DNA of 64,000 nucleotides from Sycon ciliatum (taxonomy: Eukaryota > Porifera > Calcarea > Leucosolenida > Sycettidae), in contig NC_088646.1 of the NCBI RefSeq assembly GCF_964019385.1, forward strand, positions 14,578,905 to 14,642,904. The letters are read 5' to 3'. Below are positions 42,710 through 52,070 of this stretch, piece after piece. The translations under genes were made by a program, and so were the position numbers. Numbering within the stretch: the stretch's first letter is position 1; each line of letters starts with the position of its first letter. Under the pieces are notes generated by a model. That model did no database searches. It saw only the letters and a program-made list of their open reading frames with translations, and was not told the DNA's origin.

Positions 42710-42805
42710 ACTCCTGGACTCTGTATAGTGGATTTTGGACCAATGGACTCTATATAGGGTGCTGGACATCATATAGTGCATGGACTCTATACTGAGTCCT
42801 ACATA

Positions 42806-43553
42806 TATGTTCGTGCTGTACTTGTTCGCACTGTGCTTGTTCGCACTGTACTTGTGCGCGCTGTACTTGTGCGCGCTGTACTTGTGCGCGCTGTACTTGT
42901 TCGCGCTGTACTTGTTCGCACTGTACTTGTGTGCGCTGTACTTGTTTGCGCTGTACTTGTTTGCGCCGTACTTGTTCGCGCTGTACTTGTTCGCGCTGTA
43001 CTTGTTCGCGCTGTACTTGTTCGCGCTGTACTTGTTGGCGCTGTACTTGTTCGCACTGTACTTGTTCGCGCTGTACTTGTTTGCGCTGTACTTGTTGGCG
43101 CTGTACTTGTTCGCACTGTACTTGTTCGCGCTGTACTTGTTTGCGCCGTACTTGTTCGCGCTGTACTTGTTCGCGCTGTACTTGTTCGCGCTGTACTTGT
43201 TCGCGCTGTACTTGTTGGCGCTGTACTTGTTCGCACTGTACTTGTTCGCGCTGTACTTGTTTGCGCTGTACTTGTTGGCGCTGTACTTGTTCGCGCTGTA
43301 CTTGTTCGCACTGTACTTGTTCGCACTGTACTTGTTCGCACTGTACTTGTGCGCGCTGTACTTGTTCGCACTCTACTTGTTCGCGCTGTACTTGTTCGCG
43401 CTGTACTTGTTCGCGCTGTACTTGTTCGCACTGTACTTGTTTGCGCTGTACTTGTTCGCGCTGTACTTGTTCGCACTGTTCTTGTTCGCGCTGTACTTGT
43501 TTGCACTGTACTTGTTGGCGCTGTACTTGTTGGCGCTGTACTTGTTCGCACTA
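42806..43553. repeat. 15-bp minisatellite array 2, about 50 copies
   Basis: Same unit and same orientation as array 1 (GCTGTACTTGTTCGC), but more homogeneous. Long open frames on all strands reflect the 15-bp period. Confidence 0.97.
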
Positions 43554-43628
43554 AGTCCACACGGCCACAGACTCGTAGTACATGGCACATGCAGTATTAC
43601 TCATGATCTCCAGAAAACTTGACATTAA

Positions 43629-45043
43629 GGGGGCAGCCTGGTCGTAAAATCCCTGAAAAATCGAATTTGTGAATTCATATCGAGGACTACATCAGTTGAA
43701 AGAGCATGAGCAGCTGCAAAATCTCTGAAACTTTTGTCTCGATCTCACCAGCCGCAAGAGTTATGGCCGAAAATGTGCCCTTGTAAGGAAAGTTTTGCAC
43801 GCTGTCATTTGTTGGCAGCACTGTATTTGAATGTGAGCAGACCGTGCGCAACTTGTCGTATCATGGAAACACGCGAAAGTGTGCACAATTTTGCTCCAAG
43901 TCCAAAAGATCACGTTTTTAAGCCACGTATTGGGCTGCACGGCTTCGCCCGCCGCCGTGCAGCAGGAATTTTGCCAACACCCTCGTGACGTTGCAGATAT
44001 GTGGCTTGATTATTGTCGTTGACGTTGATTTAGTGACTTTGGCAAGTTTGAGTCGTGTCAAGAAGTCAGGTAGGATTCTGTACTAGGCAGTAGTGGAACG
44101 TGAGTGGAAGTCTTTGCCGATTTTTGAGGGTATCCTGAATTCGGTTTGCAGCGCTTTGGAAATGGCTTGCTGTGGAGGTTCCAGCACTGGATGTTGTATC
44201 AAAGGTACGACCTCGTAGCACACCCTAAACCTAAAAACATTCCAAAAATGACTTGGGTTTGTGGGAGTCTGTGAAACAACGCCCACTCCTGCCGTTGTGA
44301 CAGATTCCAGGGCCACGTTGAAGGGCCCTATCCCACCATCCATGGCTGCTTCTGGACTTTTTTTAGGTTTTGATCCCGCCCACGGACAGAATGGGCAAGA
44401 AATAGGGGTGAAACAATTATACCGAATATTCGAATACTCGTTTGGATTTTTCAACTTTAATCGTACTCGGAATAAATCAGAGTACTCGCTCATACATGGT
44501 ACATGCATTTACCACAGAAGTCTGCAGTTTCAGAGCAGCAGTCAGCAGATATTGATGTACAAGTGTGTGGTGAGCATTTGTACATGAGTAGAGAGAGCCC
44601 AAATGACCCACCAACCAATACACTCGAGAAAAGGATTGCCGATTGGTTCAATCAGGGTTGTACCATGTGATTTTTAAGGCCCTTGGTGTGCGATTTTTAG
44701 GATATCAAGAATACTCGAATACTCGAATATTCGATCGGAGAAAATCAGAGTACTCGAACTCGGGATCTCAGTGCCAACTTTCACCCCTAGCAAGAAAATG
44801 TGAAAAAAATTGTAAATTCACTTTTTGGCTCTTGGGTGGCTCGCACACCGTGGCACTATGCCGGAATTTTGAGTTTTTCCGGCCTGGAAAGCCTGTCAGT
44901 GAGGCGCAAGAACTTATAAATCATGTCCAGAGGGCCAGCATATTGGCAGGAGTGTGTGGTGAAAATTTCACTCAAATCCATTGAGAGACACCAACGTTAC
45001 GGTCAATTGAATGCCATATGAAATATACGACCAGGCTGCTACC
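43629..45043. mobile_element. Candidate TIR element, host of a hAT MITE
   Basis: GCAGCCTGGTCGTA on the left (43633-43646) is mirrored by TACGACCAGGCTGC on the right (45026-45039). The outer bases are G-rich and less well matched, and TAA is present beside both ends. Terminal GGGGGC with TAA would fit PIF/Harbinger, but the ends do not align exactly. The interior contains a younger hAT MITE and no recognisable transposase. Confidence 0.45.
44403..44789. mobile_element. hAT-type MITE with perfect 8-bp TSD
   Basis: The ends TAGGGGTGAAA and TTTCACCCCTA are flanked by the perfect 8-bp duplication GCAAGAAA (44395-44402 and 44790-44797). Subterminal regions contain CGAATATTCGAATACTCG words on both sides, as in many hAT families. 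At 387 bp with no coding capacity it is a non-autonomous element. Confidence 0.88.
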
Positions 45044-45345
45044 GTAACAAAACATTTATGCCATGGTCCAAACCAAGCGGAATTGCACAATCTTGTATAT
45101 TATGTACTCTTGATAGTACCTTAAATGTTGAAGTTGAATGGGCAGACTGGCCTTCACTCAGCACAGGATAAGAAGATGTCCATGAAGACATCAGACTTCA
45201 AACAACACAGTGAGTCTGCAGCAGAGATGGAACATAAGACACAAACCAAGTCCATTGTCATCAACTACAGTGTAAACACAGATACAATATACATGCTCAA
45301 GATGTTATGCTGCTGTTCTCGGATGTTATGCTTCTGCTAGTAAAC

Positions 45346-45778
45346 AGAGCCCCACACTTCTCTTGAAGGAGTGAGGTTTGTTGTAAAACTGACTCAAAGC
45401 TCAATGCCCAGCCACACATGGCCTGAATCACCGGTTTTGTGATCACAAGGCCACCCCACATTGTCAAGCTTATCAGAGCCCCACACTTCCCTTGAAGGAG
45501 TGAGGTTGAATGCAAGACTGACTCATAGCTTCATTGCCAAGTAATACACGGCCCGAATCACCGGGTATGTGCAATCACAAGCCTGCGCCACATCGTCAAG
45601 CTAATCATAGCCCCACACTTGCCTTGAAGGAGTGAGGTTAGCCGTAAGACTGACTCAAACCTCAATACCCAGCAATACATGGCCCGAATCACCGCGTATG
45701 TGTAATCACAAGGCTGCCCCACATTGTCAAGCATATCAGAGCCCCACACTTCCCTTGAAGGAGTGAGGTTGAATGTGT
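45346..45778 (-). repeat. Inverted copies of the 55.8-64 kb satellite
   Basis: Four partial monomers start (G)AGCCCCACACTT near 45346, 45476, 45608 and 45738 (period about 131 bp). They are reverse complements of the AAGTGTGGGGCTCTGATATG monomers of the large array. They are more diverged than most copies there. Confidence 0.92.
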
Positions 45779-46098
45779 AGGAGTTGCATTTTAATAGAAA
45801 GTATATTTTTCGCAGTAAAAGAGTATTTATTTGTAGAGCTTGTGTTGATACAGATTCCTAGGTTCAAACCCCAAGATGGGCAGTTACTGAGTTAGTTACA
45901 TTTTTCTCTCCTTGCGTATTTTGTATCTGCATGTTATTATCCTTTCCGTGAGTCGCTCGTGAGTAATGTATGAGTCGTGTATGGCTAAACCCGTATTTAC
46001 CCGTATGACTGTCTGTTGTGAACTGTGGTTGGCTGCTAGTGTTATTGTTCTAGAACATTGGCATAATTAACCAATCACAGTTCACAGCTCTGGAATAT
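45779..46098. other. No gene; inverted GAACTGTG repeat
   Basis: GAACTGTGGTTGG near 46020 is mirrored by CCAATCACAGTTC near 46073. A TTCTAGAA palindrome follows each arm. This might be part of an LTR belonging to the adjacent gag relic, but I cannot define LTR ends. Confidence 0.4.
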
Positions 46099-46099
46099 T

Positions 46100-46792
46100 C
46101 TAGAATTTCGTAGGCGGGAGTGCAGTGCTTGACCCGCGGACAGTGAATATGGCCGCAGGTGTCGGCGACGCACCCGCGATCGCGGCACCGTTCGACCGAC
46201 GCTGCTCTGCGTCGAATATGGCCGCCATTTCCAGAGCCCTTTGCACAGCTTGTGCCAAATTATTCGGGCTGGCACTTCGAACATGAAGGCGAAGCTCTGG
46301 AGAAGGGAGGCCATCGATAAACTGATTGACCAGTAAACGCTGGAAGAGGTCCGTGTTTTCCTGGCCTGGGTAGGCCCTTGACGCCAATTTCTGCAACGCA
46401 GACGCAAACTCCACCGGACTCTCAGTTGTTTTCATTGTTCTAGCCCGAAACTCGGCCTCGAATGACGGGCGATGCTGCGGAGGGTTGAAATACGCAGTGA
46501 GACGATCGCACAGCTCATCGTAGGCATCATTCAGGTGCTGGGCCCGGAATGTCTGGTAGACATGAACTGTGACGCCCCCTCGCGGAGACGACAGGGCAGG
46601 AAATCCAGGCGTTGATCATCCGCATATCCGTTTGCCTGACAGGCGACGTTAAATTGGCCCATTAATGTCAGCCAGTCTTCGCTGCTTGTTCCGGTAAACT
46701 CAGGTGGTAAGATGACTGGGCGTCCTAAAGCCGCCGGGCGGGCCGGAGCTGCTGCTGCTACTTGAGGCTGCGCCATCTGAACAGGAAAATGC
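46100..46792 (-). pseudogene. Ty3/Gypsy-type gag relic, frameshifted
   Basis: The minus strand encodes a retrotransposon Gag region: PPEFTGTSSEDWLTLMGQF, then after a frameshift near 46575 VYQTFRAQHLNDAYDELCDR, EFASALQKLASRAYPGQE and FIDGLPSPELRLHVRSASPN. The two parts lie in different frames and the second ends in a stop at 46100. No zinc knuckle, protease, RT or integrase follows, and no paired LTRs were found. This is a decayed fragment. Confidence 0.75.
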
Positions 46793-47237
46793 ACGGGTTG
46801 AACTGAACACTACGAATATATACACTATTACATTGGTGGCAGCGGTAAACTATAATAGTGCTATAATAGTGCTCAAAGGTGTACACCGAGTACTCGATTA
46901 CCCACTCTCTGAGTACTTGACTTGAATTCAAAAGGGGGCTCGACACTCGATAACATAAACGTATACTACAGGAATGTGTATACTGTCCAGACTTTGTTGT
47001 GTAGCACAAACTGACAAACTCTACTGATGTAGTTCTTTTCGACGAAGTCAGAGCTGTGCCTCTATTACTGGCAGTGTTTAGCTATGTAGATGCAAGTGAA
47101 AGAGAGAAAAATCAGTCCGAGAGATGTCATTGTCTTTGGGCGAAACTTGACCTACTCTGTACAATGAACATGTGTGCTCAATTCGAAGCTAAAGTTGGCG
47201 TGATGGGAATGTGCCCATAAGAGCGACCAGGTTGCCT

Positions 47238-47430
47238 TATAGAGTACTCAAATCGATAAATGACACTACACGTTCTATAGCTTATAGTACTCAAGTCGAT
47301 AGTGAAACTACTCGTTCGATAGCTTATAAAGTACTCAACTCGATAGTGGCACTACTCGTTCGATAGCTTATAGAGTGCTCAACACGATAGTGACACTACT
47401 CGTTCGATAGCATATAGAGTGCTCGTTCGA
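47238..47430. repeat. ~44-bp tandem repeat, four copies
   Basis: Units start TATAGAGTACTCAA near 47238, 47283, 47325 and 47369 and contain CGATAGTG and CTACTCGTTCGATAGCT. A partial fifth unit follows at 47413. Confidence 0.88.
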
Positions 47431-47547
47431 GCACTACTCAAAACCTGCTCAAAACCTAGGCAATGTACATTTGTACATTTAGATAAAAATCTTTCCCACT
47501 GCTCAAAACCCTGGGGTTGTGCATGTACGCTTGAGCTGGACGACAGA

Positions 47548-48416
47548 ATGGCCGCAATGGCGAAGAAGGGCGCATACAAAACGCTGAAGGATTACAAGGA
47601 CAACTTTTGCCGGTCCCTACCATGCCGGCTCATTAATCCTTCAAAGAGTGAAATCTACATAGTCTCCAAGTCCATACTCGGTACCACCCTAAAACAGCTC
47701 TGCCCCCAGCTGCAGATTCATGAATAGAGGGACACGGCAGCGGTGATAGAGTGGTTCACAAGCATTCCAGAAAAAGAAAAGTGCATACTCGTGTGCTTTG
47801 ACAATGTAGATTTCTACCCCTCAATCTCCAAAGACCTCCTCCAGAGATCCATTGAATTCGCCCGCCGCTACACAGACATCTCCCAGGAGGAGTGTGACAA
47901 CATATTCCACGCCAGGCAATCGCTGCTGTTTGGCTTGGAGAAGCATAGGGTGAAAAGTCACAACAAGCACTTTGACGTCACAATGGGGAGCTATGATGGA
48001 GCTGAAGTGTGTGAGCTTGTCGGAGCCTTTGCCCTCGCCATGATAGCGAACATATTCAACGGCAGAGACGTCGGATTGTATCGGGACGACGGTCTGGCTG
48101 TGTTCAGGAATGCGTCGAGACATGAAGCTGACCGTATAAGAAAGGAAAATACCAAAATATTCCAGAACCTGGAACTGGAAATAACGATACAGACAAACCT
48201 GAAGAGAGTCGACTTTCTGGACGTGACATTGGACCTGACCACCGGAAAGTGCCGCCCTTACCGGAAACCGAACGACAAGCCGATGTATATCAACTACCAG
48301 TCAAATCATTCACCTACAATCATCCAGAACCTGCCTGCATCGATCAGCAGAAGACTCACAGAAATTTCCAATGATGAAGACGTGTTCAGAGATGCGACTC
48401 TGGTCTATAGTGATGC

Positions 48417-48513
<97 letters not shown>

Positions 48514-48749
48514 TACCGGGAAAACGTACAGTACTTCGACGAGGGTAAAACGGACGAGACAAGAAAAGAAGAAGAAAAGGAAGGGGGTTGCAAAAGGTGC
48601 AACCTGTGCCCGGCCGAAAAATTAGCAATCGCACAAGCACCCAAGCACCTATCTCTCTCTCAACAAGAGGAGTGAACTTATGTCAAAGTGTCGCTACGGT
48701 AATAAGTACTACCTTGGGAACTTCAAACCATCCACAGCCATCACCTAAT
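47548..48749 (+). pseudogene. Decayed reverse transcriptase/GIY-YIG-type element
   Basis: It starts mid-protein at AYKTLKDYKDNF and CRLINPSKSEI, then an in-frame TAG (47725-47727), then a long RT frame with CFDNVDFYPSISKDLL, VTMGSYDGAEVCELVG, the catalytic LYRDDG (48076-48093), VDFLDVTLDL and PYRKPNDKPMYI. A (GA)n expansion interrupts it. After a missing stretch comes CNLCPAEKLAIAQA, then in another frame LNKRSELMSKCR. That ending resembles the nuclease-side C-terminus of the RT plus GIY-YIG proteins I know from cnidarian and sponge genomes. It is 5'-truncated, internally deleted and frameshifted. Placement among Penelope-like elements is tentative. Confidence 0.7.
48421..48509. repeat. GA microsatellite inside the RT relic
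   Basis: (GA)n with one GAAAAGA interruption. It encodes alternating Arg-Glu between YSDAL and SGYRENV, so it expanded within a once-coding segment and kept the frame. Confidence 0.95.
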
Positions 48750-48996
48750 CAAGTAGGAGACCACCAGCTCCAGTGTTTGTCATTTGAAGTGATACCTTTC
48801 ACCACTGCTGTCATTCGCACCTTCTAGATTTGCGCCATGATGCCGTCGTTTACGCTTTGCACTGCTGTCATTCGCACCTTTTAGATTTGCGCCATGATGC
48901 AGCAATTTACACTTTGCAAGTTTGTGGGTATATTAACCATTATCGCCTTCTTAGTATTTGACCCCACTAATTTTCCTGATACCTAAGCGGTCAAAT

Positions 48997-49034
48997 ATAT
49001 CGCGTATTTGACTGCTTAGTCAAATACACGATAT
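48997..49034. other. 17-bp-stem hairpin with GTATTTGACT
   Basis: ATATCGCGTATTTGACT and AGTCAAATACACGATAT pair across a GCTT loop with one mismatch. Confidence 0.85.
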
Positions 49035-49091
49035 TTATCACATGGCACGTGATTGTTGCCCGTACTCCAGCGAATCAGCACCTTTCGCGCC

Positions 49092-49119
49092 GCGGGCAAT
49101 AATATGCGATATTGCCCGC
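49092..49119. other. Hairpin GCGGGCAATA/TATTGCCCGC
   Basis: Perfect 10-bp stem with an 8-nt loop. AAAAAAATAGTTTATTT follows twice in tandem. Confidence 0.85.
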
Positions 49120-49671
49120 AAAAAAATAGTTTATTTGCCCGCAAAAAAATAGTTTATTTCAGTGATCGCGTGACTAGACTGTACTACGAGTCTACGACGA
49201 CTCTGTACGACTCTACGACGAGTCGCAGTGTAGCATTGAGACGAAGATGGAATTGTTTTTGGAGATGGACGTCCCGGCAATGGACATGGCCTCGGACGTC
49301 TGCCGTGTGGTGCTTGCAGGGATCATTTGTTCAATCATTTTGGCAGCCTGACCGTCGGTAAGCTTGTGGATAAGATTCAGTTCTGCTCGATGTGCACATG
49401 TGGTACTGTGATCACAAACAATTATTTGAAATAACACAAATAAATTCAACTCCGCTCGTGCGTTTTCAGATCCTCGCAAAGTCACTGCCTGTGTGTGGTC
49501 TTCATGTGCCACGCATAACTCTTACCAGGGTCACCTGTCCTCTGCCTTCACCTTTGCTTGAACAACAAACACAACAATTCAGGAATGTTTTGCAATGAAA
49601 AATACAGCTACATGTATCTGGAGCTGATAAAAAGAAGAAAAATTGTCCTCAGAATTACACACCAGGGAGTC

Positions 49672-49699
49672 GTCAAATACTTGCAGTACTGTATTTGAC
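49672..49699. other. Hairpin GTCAAATAC/GTATTTGAC
   Basis: Perfect 9-bp stem with a 10-nt loop. It uses the same stem word as the hairpin at 48997, and a CCTGATAC word lies near both. Confidence 0.85.
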
Positions 49700-50025
49700 A
49701 ACTTCCTGATACACATGTAAACATGAAGAAACTCTTGAGTGGTAGCACTCTTTATTTTTCAACTGAAATTATGATTCTGCTGTGTTTTATTGTGGTTGCC
49801 ATGTCTATTGCCATGACGATGCTGTGCCGGCACTTTTTTTTCTGTCTCCGTCTTTCAGTACTGTATACTCTCTGATGGCCTGTAGAAGACTTTTTGTTAG
49901 GGTGTAGGAGAAATATCTTCATTTTTCCTGTTTTGATAATGATAGCACATCAATATACATTGTGGTCATAATGTGTTGGCATTTGGGATAGTTTCAACAG
50001 CAGCCCAATGGTCTGCTCTGTGGGC

Positions 50026-50169
50026 CATGTGATAAATTTGTTATCACATGGTTGCTGCGGGCCTTATGGCATATTATTGCCCCTCGAGGTTAGACCTCGG
50101 GCCTACGGCCCTCGGGCTAACCTCTCGGGGCAATAATATGCCATAAGGCCCTCGCAACCATGCGATAAC
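50026..50169. other. Large palindrome with ~60-bp arms and overlapping hairpin
   Basis: Arms 50040-50101 and about 50108-50169 are reverse complements with a few mismatches and one indel; the longest exact block spans GGCCTTATGGCATATTATTG. A second perfect hairpin, CATGTGATAA-ATTTG-TTATCACATG (50026-50050), uses the outer part of the left arm, so the two structures are mutually exclusive. Confidence 0.9.
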
Positions 50170-50261
50170 ATATACATATTTGACTCCTAGATCCTTAGAA
50201 CTTCTTGGACTTAGAAATTTTCTCTCCAACTTAGAAAAAGAATTTTTTGAAGAAAGCAGAA

Positions 50262-50341
50262 ATACACAAGATGGGATTTGAACCCACAACCTTGTGAATC
50301 TCAGTCACTCTTCCTTACCACCCAGCCACTGTGCTACCGAT
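50262..50341 (-). other. tRNA-like sequence (tRNA-derived)
   Basis: On the minus strand an A box TAGCACAGTGG and a B box GGTTCAAATCC match consensus, and the T arm pairs. The acceptor pairing is poor (several G-T pairs and a mismatch) and the D-loop region is enlarged. An arm GTGA-CTGAGAT-TCAC would present GAG. This is probably a tRNA-derived SINE head or a pseudo-tRNA rather than a working gene. Confidence 0.5.
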
Positions 50342-50492
50342 GCTGAACCTAGTTTAAACAATGATCTTGACTTTCAATGCAGTACAATGCGGTATAGGCT
50401 ATAGTATAATACTAGAATTACAAGGATATGTCGTATATGAAGAGAAACTATTGCGTGGAGAACACGATAAATAGATTATAGACCTCATAGTT

Positions 50493-50574
50493 GGTCTATA
50501 CAGGATATATAGACCTCGTAAAAGACCTCGGGGGACCTCGGTCTTTTACTCGGTCTATATATCCTGTATAGACC
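50493..50574. other. Palindrome with 35-bp arms
   Basis: The left arm, beginning GGTCTATACAGGATATATAG, is mirrored by the right arm, ending CTATATATCCTGTATAGACC, with two mismatches and a 12-nt centre. The right half contains CCTCGGTCTTTTACTCGG, found identically at 6601-6618. Confidence 0.9.
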
Positions 50575-51442
50575 TCCTAACCGGTCAGACCGGTATTGAT
50601 CCAGATTTCATCATTACTGTTATATGATATCGGTTAGTGCATGAAATTTGGAGTAAAAACACTTTTTTCGTTCTCTTATTATTGTTTGAGTGTACATGTA
50701 CTTCATCCGCGTCATTAAAATTGTCCCTTCCCAGAGAGATTTTTCAAATTTATTTCGTCCACTCGAAGGGCAAAGGAATCAGCTAGAAATTGAGGCAGAG
50801 AAGTATCGACGGACCAAGCTTTAGATTGTGGCCTCTCGCTTCGCTGCACTTGTGGTTAAAATCGACATCTTCATCAGAGTTCGAGGCAGACCTTTCAGCA
50901 CCCAACAATACGCTGAACAACACGCACGTTCCAATTCAGGTCATGAAACTTCATTTTCAAGCGATCCATGCCTCCAGGTGGCAGGCAATGACGGCAAACT
51001 AGCATTTTCAAGTACACTGTAACGACCTTCCAGTGGGATAGGGTACGCAGTTCAGACCTGATAACTTCGCAGCAACAGGCACCACAAGTACAGCTCTCGT
51101 CAACTTCAGTATTTCGAATTCATGAGATATACCAGGATTCATATAGCCAAGTTTTCAGTCCTGATAAATGCCCACGGCAACGATATGGGCCGGCACGAAC
51201 TCCAAAAAAAGATACGCGCCCTGGGGCGAAATATTGCGGAGCACGATGTTTGGTGTGGAAGAGAGCTCCGAGACCACCACGGCTTCAGTATCAAGAAGAC
51301 ATTGCGCAGGAAGGGTCGCACCAATGTTCAAATACAGAAAACCGCGATTCCGACAGTCTGACTAAGACGAACAAGTCACAGACAATGCGATGTGCGAAGC
51401 AACAATTTTAATGACGCGGAGGGAGTAGATAGAGATCTTTAC
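50575..51442. other. No gene recognised
   Basis: A 79-codon plus-strand frame (51122-51361, non-ATG start) has no identifiable domain. Otherwise unique sequence. Confidence 0.4.
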
Positions 51443-51522
51443 CAGTGCTTAACGTGCTGGGACGGTACACTGACACTATAGCAGTGCTTAACGTGCTGGG
51501 ACGGTATACTGACACTATAGCA
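51443..51522. repeat. 39-bp tandem duplication
   Basis: CAGTGCTTAACGTGCTGGGA plus CGGTAYACTGACACTATAG, twice. Confidence 0.88.
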
Positions 51523-51597
51523 GACCTAGATCATGGATTTTGAAGTGGTGTGAGCCAGGAAAATTCTTGCTAACATGTAGCAGTGGTAATGATGGCG

Positions 51598-52070
51598 ACA
51601 TCAGCAGCAGCAGTAGCAGTGTTGGTGGCGGCAGAAGCAGCAGAAGCGTGTTGGTCAGGACAACACTAGAAAAGGAGTGGCGGTGCTGGATGGGGACAGC
51701 AGGTGGCGACAGCAGCAGTAGTTCCGGTGGTGCTGGTGGGAGAGCAGTCGCAGCAGCTGTGCTGGTGGTGACAGCAGCAGCAGTAATGGCCGTGCCAGTG
51801 GCGGCAGCATTCGAAGCGGCGATGCTGGTGGGGACAGCAGCAGCAGCAGCAGCGGTGCTGGTGGCGACAACAGCACCGGTTGCGGCAGTGATGGTGGCAA
51901 CAGCGGAAGCAGTCGCAGCAGCAGCAGCAGCAGCAGTAGTGCTGGTGGCAACAGCGGAAGCAGCAGTGCTGGTGGCAGCAGCAGCAGCAGCAGTGCTGTT
52001 GGCCGCAGTAGTAGTGTTGGTTCTGGTGGCGAAAGCAGCAGCATCAGTAGCGGAAGTGCTGGTACCACCA
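51598..52070. repeat. Imperfect GCA-rich trinucleotide region
   Basis: (GCA)n runs alternate with GTGCTGGTGGC words, leaving long open frames on both strands that encode Ala/Ser/Val/Thr homopolymers. No flanking domain or conserved start supports a protein. Confidence 0.85.

Noticed and set aside
42776..43622. Long frames in the second 15-bp array
   Set aside because: Same cause. Substitutions are spread equally over codon positions and every frame is open.
45860..45900. GGTTCAAACCCC as a tRNA B box
   Set aside because: No A box or cloverleaf arms at the right distance.
46828..46850. TTGGTGGCAGCGG as a plus-strand retroelement primer-binding site
   Set aside because: It resembles known leaders, but the adjacent gag relic is on the minus strand and no LTR pair could be delimited.
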